Shown: positions 58,336-64,000 of the stretch, piece by piece
How positions within the stretch are numbered: the stretch's first letter is position 1
Layout: each line of letters opens with the position of its first letter
Assembly: GCF_017826695.1 (NCBI RefSeq)
Contig: NZ_JAFFZW010000008.1
Span: forward strand, 62,001-126,000
Direction: 5' to 3'
From: Pseudomonas alliivorans
Lineage (GTDB): Bacteria; Pseudomonadota; Gammaproteobacteria; Pseudomonadales; Pseudomonadaceae
Length of the DNA stretch: 64,000 nt
The notes under the pieces: model-generated
The model's database searches: none
What the model was told of the DNA's origin: nothing
The model's input: the letters and a program-made list of their open reading frames with translations, nothing else
Translations under genes and position numbers: made by a program

Positions 58336-58353
58336 GTTATACAGTAACATAAC
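58336..58353. promoter_or_regulatory. Zur-type box upstream of rpmE2
   Basis: GTTATACAGTAACATAAC is an imperfect inverted repeat with GTTAT/ATAAC ends, as in Zur sites (GTTATA-N-TATAAC). It lies 32-49 bases before the rpmE2 start, the expected position for zinc-dependent repression. Confidence 0.7.
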
Positions 58354-58512
58354 GGAATTTCCGGATGATAATGATTCCTGTCGATTCGCTCCATCGGCGG
58401 GCTTGATCGGGCTGCCGCTTGACGCTAAGGTTCGGCGCGCATCTGCAACATCGGTGGCATCGGATGGACCCTCAAGCGCCGATGGAACAATAAAAAAGCC
58501 AGTAGGATTTTC

Positions 58513-58878
58513 ATGCCTGACACCCCCCACTACGACCTGCCCTCACATGCTTATGAACGCTTGATCGAGGCCCGTGATTCACTGCGATTGCTCGATGGTT
58601 ATGTCAACAAGACTGATGTCATGTGCAACCCTTCGATGCTGCTGGGTTATGTCTCGATGCTGCAGAACGCCTTGCAGGACGTGATCAAGGCCAGCACCCC
58701 CACAGCACCTCGCGACAGCTTCATGCACAAGGAAGACGAACCCGGTTTCGTCGCGCTCAACCCCAAAGAGCAGGCCCTCATCCAGCATCTACGCTGGACC
58801 AGCCTGGAAGGTCGTGAAGAAGTGTATGCAGCCACCGAACGCCTGCGACATCTCAAGCCCCGGCTGCTGGAAAGCTGA
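58513..58878 (+). CDS. hypothetical protein, 121 aa
   Basis: AGGA lies six bases before the ATG. The protein is all-helical with a hydrophobic heptad pattern (AYERLIEARDSLRLLDGYVN, MLLGYVSMLQNALQDVIK) and no recognisable motif. Cys occurs once. It is free-standing. I do not recognise the family. Confidence 0.6.
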   Translation: MPDTPHYDLPSHAYERLIEARDSLRLLDGYVNKTDVMCNPSMLLGYVSMLQNALQDVIKASTPTAPRDSFMHKEDEPGFVALNPKEQALIQHLRWTSLEGREEVYAATERLRHLKPRLLES

Positions 58879-58937
58879 ACGAACGCTGCGACACAGGCAA
58901 AAGCAATCACCCGCGCTTCATTTACTGCTCACACCCA

Positions 58938-59090
58938 TAGCGGCAACCCGCTACATTTCAGTGGTGCTCCCTGCCGACTCGTTCTGCGAGCAGGCCGGGA
59001 CGTAAACTCTCCGGCAGCCCCGCAGTCCTGCAAGCCGTAACCGCAGGCAAAGACGGGGCGCCCAGCGCAGAAAACCGCCATTAGTCCAAG
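58938..59090 (+). promoter_or_regulatory. structured leader RNA before the glutamate-synthase-family gene
   Basis: Four successive hairpins can be drawn on the plus strand: TAGCGG/CCGCTA (58938-58953, CAAC loop), CCTG/CAGG with an inner CTCG/CGAG (58970-58994), GCCGG/CCGGC (58994-59015) and a two-tier CCCCG-CCTGC/GCAGG-CGGGG (59018-59058). They occupy the last 150 bases before the next gene, which suggests a riboswitch or attenuator. No known class fits: a GGGACGTAAA stretch is faintly like the c-di-GMP-I motif, but the first half of that motif is missing. Confidence 0.45.
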
Positions 59091-59098
59091 GATGTCGT

Positions 59099-60715
59099 AT
59101 GAGCCTCTCGCTACTCAGTCGTTATGCCGTTTTCGTCGGATGCGTACTTTTCACGCTGTTCAGCCTGCCGTTCTGGCACCACGAGTGGCTGTGGCCGTTC
59201 ACGCTGCTGACCGCAATGCTGAGCGTCGTGGGCATCATCGACCTGCTGCAGTCGCCGCACTCGGTTCGCCGCAACTACCCGATCCTGGGCAACATTCGCT
59301 ACGCCGTCGAAGCGATACGCCCCGAAATCCGCCAGTACCTGCTCGAATCCGACAGCGACGCCCTGCCCTTCTCGCGGGCACAGCGCTCGCTGGTGTATTC
59401 GCGTGCCAAAAACGAATCGGCCGACAAGCCTTTCGGCACGCTGATCGATGTCTATCAGACCGGTTTCGAATTCATCGGCCACTCCATGCGCCCAGCCCCG
59501 TTGAGCGATCCCAACAGCTTTCGTGTATTGATCGGCGGCCCGCAGTGTTCGCAGCCCTATTCGGCATCGATCTTCAACATCTCGGCCATGAGCTTCGGCT
59601 CGCTCAGTGCCAACGCCATCCGAGCACTCAACAAAGGCGCCAAACAGGGCAACTTTGCCCACGACACTGGTGAAGGCAGCATCAGCCCTTATCACCGCGA
59701 ACATGGCGGCGACCTGACCTGGGAGCTGGGCAGCGGCTATTTCGGTTGTCGCACAGCGGATGGCCGCTTCGATCCCGAGAAGTTCGCGGCGCAGGCGAGC
59801 AATCCGCAGGTGCGCATGATCGAGATCAAGATGAGCCAGGGAGCAAAACCCGGTCATGGCGGCATCCTGCCCAAGCACAAGGTGACTCAGGAGATCGCCG
59901 ATACCCGAGGTATCCCGATGGGCGAGGATTGCATTTCGCCGTCCCGGCACAGCGCGTTCTCCACGCCTTTCGAGCTGATGCAGTTCATCGCACAGTTGCG
60001 TGAGTTGTCGGGCGGCAAACCGGTTGGCTTCAAGTTCTGTCTGGGCCATCCGTGGGAATTCATGGGCATCGCCAAGGCCATGCTCGACACCGGAATCTAC
60101 CCGGACTTCATCGTCGTCGACGGTACCGAGGGCGGAACCGGTGCCGCGCCGGTCGAATTCACCGATCACATGGGCACACCGATGCGTGAAGCACTGCTGT
60201 TCGTGCATAACACGCTGGTTGGCCTGAATCTGCGCGAGCAGATCCGCCTGGGTGCCAGCGGCAAGATCGTCAGTGCTTTCGATATTGCCAGTGTGCTGGC
60301 GATTGGCGCTGACTGGGCGAACTCCGCAAGGGGCTTCATGTTCGCCATCGGTTGCATCCAGTCACAAAGTTGCCACACCAACAAATGCCCGACCGGAGTT
60401 GCGACTCAGGACGCGCTGCGTCAGCGCGCGCTGGTGGTGCCGGACAAGGCCGAGCGGGTGTACAACTTCCATCGCAACACCCTCAAGGGTCTGGCCGAAA
60501 TGCTTGCGGCAGCAGGCCTCGACCACCCCTCGCAACTGGAAGCCAAACACCTGGTACGACGCATGTCAGCCACGGAAATCAAACTGTTTTCGCAAACCCA
60601 CGTCTTCCTGCAACCCGGGCAATTGCTCAACGGCGTGCAAGACGACAGCTTCTATTCACGGATGTGGCGCATGGCCCGTGCCGACAGCTTCGAGCCAGCC
60701 GATGAAGTGGCGTGA
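59099..60715 (+). CDS. FMN-binding glutamate synthase family protein
   Basis: 538 residues with two N-terminal hydrophobic helices (about 8-45), which is a membrane-anchored form lacking the amidotransferase domain of GltB. The FMN barrel is visible as SAMSFGSLSANAIRALNKGAKQG, GEGSISPYHREHGGDLTWELGSGYFGCR, and PGHGGILPKHKVTQEIA. The [3Fe-4S]-type Cys region CHTNKCPTGVATQD is present. It may oxidise a carboxyl-amino compound; true glutamate synthase activity is not expected without the glutaminase part. A structured leader precedes it. Confidence 0.8.
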   Translation: MSLSLLSRYAVFVGCVLFTLFSLPFWHHEWLWPFTLLTAMLSVVGIIDLLQSPHSVRRNYPILGNIRYAVEAIRPEIRQYLLESDSDALPFSRAQRSLVYSRAKNESADKPFGTLIDVYQTGFEFIGHSMRPAPLSDPNSFRVLIGGPQCSQPYSASIFNISAMSFGSLSANAIRALNKGAKQGNFAHDTGEGSISPYHREHGGDLTWELGSGYFGCRTADGRFDPEKFAAQASNPQVRMIEIKMSQGAKPGHGGILPKHKVTQEIADTRGIPMGEDCISPSRHSAFSTPFELMQFIAQLRELSGGKPVGFKFCLGHPWEFMGIAKAMLDTGIYPDFIVVDGTEGGTGAAPVEFTDHMGTPMREALLFVHNTLVGLNLREQIRLGASGKIVSAFDIASVLAIGADWANSARGFMFAIGCIQSQSCHTNKCPTGVATQDALRQRALVVPDKAERVYNFHRNTLKGLAEMLAAAGLDHPSQLEAKHLVRRMSATEIKLFSQTHVFLQPGQLLNGVQDDSFYSRMWRMARADSFEPADEVA

Positions 60716-60780
60716 GGCTCGGTCTGGAGACATTCTGTAATAGCCTGATTTTGCAATTGCCATGATTTAACGCCACCCTG

Positions 60781-60814
60781 CCGCGCCGCCGAGACAGACA
60801 GACTGGCGGCGCGG
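60781..60814. terminator. GC-rich hairpin after the glutamate-synthase-family gene
   Basis: CCGCGCCGCC and GGCGGCGCGG form a perfect 10-bp stem with a 14-base loop. There is no T run, so it may be a Rho-independent-like pause or an mRNA-stabilising hairpin. Confidence 0.5.
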
Positions 60815-60867
60815 AACCTCAGCCCTGTATGGCCCATCTTATTAGCAACTTTCAAGAGTCCACCGTT

Positions 60868-61998
60868 ATGACTAACGGACGCGATCATCGAATCGACTTT
60901 TTTCGAGGCCTGGCGCTGATCTTCATCTTCTGGGATCACGTGCCGGACAACCCTCTGGCCCAACTGACCGTGCGCAACTTCGGCTTCAGCGACGCGGCCG
61001 AAATCTTTGTGTTTCTGGCGGGCTACGCGGCCATCCTGGCCTACGGGCGCATTGCCCGACGCGAAGGCCTGCTGGTTGCAGGCGTGCGGATCCTGCGGCG
61101 CACCTGGGTGCTTTACGTCGTGCACATCTTTCTGCTGACCCTGCTGATGGGCATCGTTTTCGTCGCCAACAACCACGTCGAAACCCGCGACATGGTGCAG
61201 CAGATGGGCCTCGAATATTTTGTCGGCAATCCACAACAAGCATTGGCCGATGAGCTCCTGCTGCGCTTCAAACCCAACCTGACCGACCCCTTGCCACTCT
61301 ACATCGTACTGCTGCTTGCCTTGCCACTGATCCTGCCTTTGATGCTGCGCAAGCTGGAACTGGCAGTAGGGCTGTCCATTGCGCTGTACATGATGGTGCC
61401 GCTGTTTGGCTGGAACCTGCGCGCCTACGAAGGCGGTGGCGTCTGGTACTTCAACCCGGTCGCCTGGCAGTTGCTGTTCGTGCTCGGTGGCGCCTGTGCA
61501 CTGCGGGCTGAAACGCACGTCGCCAAGGAACGGCGCCCGCTGCATCGGCAACCGCTATTCGTCGTATCTGCCGTTTATGTGCTGATCGCAGGCGCACTGA
61601 CGTTCAGCGAAAAATGGCCGGGCCTGCACACAGCACTGGTGTCGACGCTGCAACTGGAAACCTTCTACCCCATCAGCAAGACCGACCTGGCACCGGTTCG
61701 CCTGCTGCACTTCCTGGCGCTGGTCTATGTGGTTGCCCGCCTGCTGCCCGCCACCAGCACCTGGCTTGAAAACTGGCCCGCCCGCCAGACCTGCCGCATG
61801 GGCCGCTACTCACTGGAAGTCTTTTGTCTGGGCGTACTGTTGGCACCGCTGGCCGACATGGCCAACGCACTGGCGGGTGACACCTGGCCGATGCAAGTGA
61901 CCACCGCAATGATCGGATTGGGATTAATGATGCTCATGGCTAACGGACTCGAGCTGAACAAACGCTTCGACAAAGCGCCCCGCCTGTTACCCACCTGA
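60868..61998 (+). CDS. opgC: osmoregulated periplasmic glucan succinyltransferase OpgC
   Basis: 376 residues with about ten membrane helices. It starts with the acyltransferase-3-like segment RDHRIDFFRGLALIFIFWDHVP, then SDAAEIFVFLAGYAAILAYG and VLYVVHIFLLTLLMG, all found in OpgC. It succinylates periplasmic glucans from the inner membrane. ATG 60868 matches the family N-terminus; an earlier ATG at 60829 has no Shine-Dalgarno. No other opg gene is near. Confidence 0.85.
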   Translation: MTNGRDHRIDFFRGLALIFIFWDHVPDNPLAQLTVRNFGFSDAAEIFVFLAGYAAILAYGRIARREGLLVAGVRILRRTWVLYVVHIFLLTLLMGIVFVANNHVETRDMVQQMGLEYFVGNPQQALADELLLRFKPNLTDPLPLYIVLLLALPLILPLMLRKLELAVGLSIALYMMVPLFGWNLRAYEGGGVWYFNPVAWQLLFVLGGACALRAETHVAKERRPLHRQPLFVVSAVYVLIAGALTFSEKWPGLHTALVSTLQLETFYPISKTDLAPVRLLHFLALVYVVARLLPATSTWLENWPARQTCRMGRYSLEVFCLGVLLAPLADMANALAGDTWPMQVTTAMIGLGLMMLMANGLELNKRFDKAPRLLPT

Positions 61999-62024
61999 GA
62001 ACAGCATCACACTCGACAACCCTC

Positions 62025-62079
62025 TCGGAAGTTTCCTACTGCTTTATCAGGCCAAGTTTTTCTGGACATGGCCGTTATC
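62025..62079. repeat. duplicated upstream element, copy 1
   Basis: A 55-base segment with counterpart at 62875-62929; 40 of 55 bases agree with no gaps. Invariant blocks are TCGGAA, TTATCAGGCCAAG and GGCCGTTATC, the last two exactly 13 bases apart. Each copy ends 30-35 bases before one of the tandem paralogous genes, so it probably contains their promoter or operator. Confidence 0.65.
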
Positions 62080-62108
62080 CGGTATGAACTCAACGGGAGG
62101 GTAATGCC

Positions 62109-62843
62109 TTGAATATCAACACCGTGACAAACCATGTAAATCCGCTAACGTCTGAAAGACCGTTACAGAACAGAACGGTCGAAGATTTAAGTGGGGATAT
62201 CGTCCCCCTCTCTGTTTCGCCAAAACATCTGATGCTGCCGCCCAAGGCTGCACGCGACCCGAATGAAGAGTTTTACCATTACGAAAAAACGCCTTGGCTG
62301 ACTAAAAAAGCCCAAGGCACTATGGGAAACTATCTGACGCATAGTTCCGATACATTTTTTGAACATGATCGACAAGAATTTCTGAACGAGGAAATCGAGA
62401 GGTTTCAAACATCCGTCTGCAGAATGTTCGACGACTTTCATGACTTCAAACAGCAGCTTTCCTATTTGAACCCGGAGCTTGCCAACAAACACTATGGTTT
62501 CACGCTAGGCTTCGATGAGCACATCAAGGTGACCGACCCGGACGGTGTATTGACGCCCGCCGAGCACACCTACCTCACCGAGGAGCTCAACAAGCGTCAG
62601 CCACTCAAGGATGCGCTGGTTAACAATGCAAAAAGCATCATGACGCTGCTGGACCATTACCCGGAAAAATTCGGCACAGAGCACACACTCAATCTGGAGA
62701 GTTTCAGCAAGGTCATCGATTACGGCCAGGTATTCAGCCGCAACACCATCGGTAACTTTATGGACACCATCATTTACCAGATCGAACGTAATGCCCCGAA
62801 ACGCGAGGTCGTGGAGGGCGCACGGGTGGATGTTCACGCTTGA
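62109..62843 (+). CDS. lineage-specific protein 1 of a tandem pair, effector-like N-terminus
   Basis: 244 residues, starting at TTG (62109) with GGGAGG eight bases upstream; a nearby ATG opens a frame that stops after two codons. The first residues MNINTVTNHVNPLTS are rich in Asn, Thr, Ser and Pro, have an aliphatic residue at position 3 and have only one acidic residue in the first 20, as is usual for P. syringae T3SS substrates. The rest is helical with no motif I recognise. It shares MNIN and several blocks (for example FTLGxDxxIK, SIMTLLDHYPE/LIMSLVDHDPK) with the next gene. Function unknown; no hrp box was found. Confidence 0.6.
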   Translation: MNINTVTNHVNPLTSERPLQNRTVEDLSGDIVPLSVSPKHLMLPPKAARDPNEEFYHYEKTPWLTKKAQGTMGNYLTHSSDTFFEHDRQEFLNEEIERFQTSVCRMFDDFHDFKQQLSYLNPELANKHYGFTLGFDEHIKVTDPDGVLTPAEHTYLTEELNKRQPLKDALVNNAKSIMTLLDHYPEKFGTEHTLNLESFSKVIDYGQVFSRNTIGNFMDTIIYQIERNAPKREVVEGARVDVHA

Positions 62844-62874
62844 TTCGAGAAAGGCTTCACAACAAAACGTCGCA

Positions 62875-62929
62875 TCGGAAATGCCCTACGAGGTTATCAG
62901 GCCAAGCTTTTACCCTGACGGCCGTTATC
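62875..62929. repeat. duplicated upstream element, copy 2
   Basis: Second copy of the element at 62025-62079 (40 of 55 bases identical). It lies 35 bases before the ATG of the second paralogue and just after the stop of the first, so gene and control region were duplicated together. Confidence 0.65.
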
Positions 62930-62964
62930 ACAGGAAGCGTCATCCATTCAGCAAGGAGCGAGAC

Positions 62965-63642
62965 ATGAATATCAACAGCGCTATTCCATATTACATACCG
63001 TCTCAAACACCGCGGCAGACGCTTGCGCCTCTGCCGACCGACCTCCCTTCCAATGCATTAACGGATCAGGAAAAGAAAGAAGCTTTTGCGAAAGAGTTTT
63101 ACACGAGGGAGGAAGAGCCTTGGAAGGGAAAGTTTGTCAATTACGGGGACGACACAATAAAAAACGAACTGCGCGAGATGACTAAAGATCAGTATTTAAT
63201 TTTTGCGAGCATGGAGGCCAGCATTGAACTCAGCAACCAGTATTCATTTTTTTGCCACTTCAAAGAACAGATTTTAGATGCGCGACCTGACCTGGCAGAG
63301 AAAAGCTTCAGTTTCACTCTTGGCGACGACGCGGAGATCAAAATACTGGACACTGGAAAAAGTCTGAGCGATGACGACTTGAAGTGGTTGACCGGAGCCA
63401 TCAATTCCGGCGCCGACTTCAAAAACTCGGTACGACAAGGTGCGAAGCTTATAATGAGTCTTGTTGACCACGACCCCAAACACTTTTCAGGAAAAACCAA
63501 CCTGAGCCTTTTAAACTTTCAGCACATTATTGATCTTGGCAAAGCACTCACAGACCCGCACAGCATGATTGAAGGATGGATGAAGCAAGTAAAGGAGCAT
63601 GACGAGAAGAATGGAAACTCCCTGATCAACACCTACGCTTAG
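62965..63642 (+). CDS. lineage-specific protein 2 of a tandem pair, effector-like N-terminus
   Basis: 225 residues, ATG 62965 with AAGGAG nine bases upstream. The N-terminus (MNINSAIPYYIPSQTPRQTL) is rich in Ser, Pro, Thr and Gln, has Ile at position 3 and no acidic residue in the first 20. It continues with blocks shared with the preceding gene: EEPWKGKFVNYGDD versus EKTPWLTKKAQGTMGNY, SFTLGDDAEIKILD, and KLIMSLVDHDPKHF. No signal peptide or membrane segment is present. It may be a T3SS effector or a cytoplasmic lineage-specific protein; function unknown. Confidence 0.6.
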   Translation: MNINSAIPYYIPSQTPRQTLAPLPTDLPSNALTDQEKKEAFAKEFYTREEEPWKGKFVNYGDDTIKNELREMTKDQYLIFASMEASIELSNQYSFFCHFKEQILDARPDLAEKSFSFTLGDDAEIKILDTGKSLSDDDLKWLTGAINSGADFKNSVRQGAKLIMSLVDHDPKHFSGKTNLSLLNFQHIIDLGKALTDPHSMIEGWMKQVKEHDEKNGNSLINTYA

Positions 63643-63654
63643 GTATTTCAAAAA

Positions 63655-63683
63655 GGGCGCTCCGCAGGCAAGCGGAGGCGCCC
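63655..63683. terminator. hairpin terminator between convergent genes
   Basis: GGGCGCTCCGC pairs with GCGGAGGCGCCC (one bulged G), following AAAA. It lies between the tandem paralogues and the minus-strand gene at the right edge. Confidence 0.7.
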
Positions 63684-63694
63684 TACCCTAGAAG

Positions 63695-64000
63695 TTAAGG
63701 TCTTGTATGCAAATTGGTTAGCCAGCGCTTGCACAAATGCCCTAGCTTAAATTCGTGGGCCCTGTCTTCCAACTGCCCTGTCAAAATATTGTTAGCCTTA
63801 TAGTGTCCCCTCTCGTAACGCGTACTCCACGTGAGTCTTGTCTTGTCGACATTTTCATAGATACTGTCTGCGAGCCGTCCACCTTCGCAGCGTTTGAACT
63901 CTATCAACTCTGATATTTTTCCATTTTTATCAGATGAGAAAACGTCTCTCACCTCCTCTCCGGTGCCCGTAGTCAGTGAAAAGTCCAGCTGACCACCCTC
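63695..64000 (-). CDS. hypothetical protein, C-terminal fragment (partial at window end)
   Basis: The reading frame is open from position 64000 down to a TAA at 63695-63697, giving the last 101 residues. They include LDFSLTTGTGEEVRDVFSSDK, KRCEGGRLADSIYENVDKTRL and STRYERGHYKANN, a beta-rich, polar pattern. The start lies outside the window. I do not recognise the family. It converges on the effector-like tandem genes. Confidence 0.6.
   Translation of the reverse strand, partial: EGGQLDFSLTTGTGEEVRDVFSSDKNGKISELIEFKRCEGGRLADSIYENVDKTRLTWSTRYERGHYKANNILTGQLEDRAHEFKLGHLCKRWLTNLHTRP

Noticed and set aside
58994-59015. c-di-GMP-I riboswitch because of GGGACGTAAA...CCGG
   Set aside because: The first half of the motif (GCAAACC with its GNRA hairpin) is missing and the spacing does not fit. 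Reported only as an unassigned structured leader.
62025-62108. hrp box upstream of the first effector-like gene
   Set aside because: I looked for GGAACC-N15/16-CCAC and found only GGAAGT followed by unrelated sequence. No convincing HrpL promoter, so the effector idea rests on the N-terminal composition only.

Overview
The window is chromosomal DNA from a fluorescent Pseudomonas, most likely of the P. syringae group. The basis is gene content and order: a QuiP-type acyl-homoserine-lactone acylase, metG-rnfB-nth with the other rnf genes missing, an aatJQMP-aauSR locus sitting between glpD and glpM, a decayed metE beside metR, and Pseudomonas REP-type repeats. Nearly all of it is ordinary core genome (two genes are cut by the window ends). 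No rRNA, tRNA, CRISPR array or complete mobile element was seen.

Layout. 1-3.5 kb: the 5' end of a TonB-dependent receptor, a hypothetical gene, a LEA14-like lipoprotein, then a small prophage remnant (holin-like gene, DUF1654 gene behind a LexA box, S24/CI-type repressor, two copies of a palindromic operator). 3.5-18 kb: a YfcG-like thiol transferase, the quiP acylase, and a DNA-repair set (exonuclease, ATP-dependent ligase, Lhr-type helicase, PdeM phosphoesterase) that is split by a five-gene polar amino-acid ABC transporter operon containing an AotO-like desuccinylase-family gene. 18-25 kb: housekeeping genes dcd, capB, apbC, metG, rnfB, nth. 25-28.6 kb: a BvgA/ErdR-like response regulator, a 1.27-kb AT-rich gene-free stretch, and three small genes, one of which is an MvaT-family protein reduced to its oligomerisation domain. 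28.6-39.8 kb: argG, motY, pyrC, rnt, bfd, bfrB, grxD, a lone molybdopterin oxidoreductase, argF, an orphan ABC ATPase and ybaK. 40-52.8 kb: glpFKRD, then the acidic amino-acid uptake and sensing locus aatJQMP-aauSR with recognisable AauR sites and a sigma-54 promoter, then glpM. 52.8-64 kb: DsbA-like and alpha/beta-hydrolase genes, the metE remnant and metR, a NUDIX gene, ddlA, a zinc-independent L31 gene behind a Zur-like box, a structured leader before a glutamate-synthase-family gene, opgC, and finally a tandem pair of lineage-specific proteins with T3SS-effector-like N-termini and duplicated upstream DNA.

How the genes work together. Several themes recur: uptake of nitrogen-rich amino acids (two PAAT ABC systems) and arginine/pyrimidine synthesis (argG, argF, pyrC); iron and zinc homeostasis (Fur-type box before bfd, bfrB, Zur-type box before the L31 paralogue); DNA-damage responses (LexA box, ligase-exonuclease-helicase-PdeM); and glycerol catabolism under GlpR. 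The most promising items for new biology are the truncated MvaT-like protein, an intergenic TTCCTACAAAAC motif that recurs beside a BvgA-like regulator, the small repressor/holin regulon, the proline-rich 70-residue protein with a Gly-Gly motif, the structured leader at 58.9-59.1 kb, and the terminal tandem paralogues.
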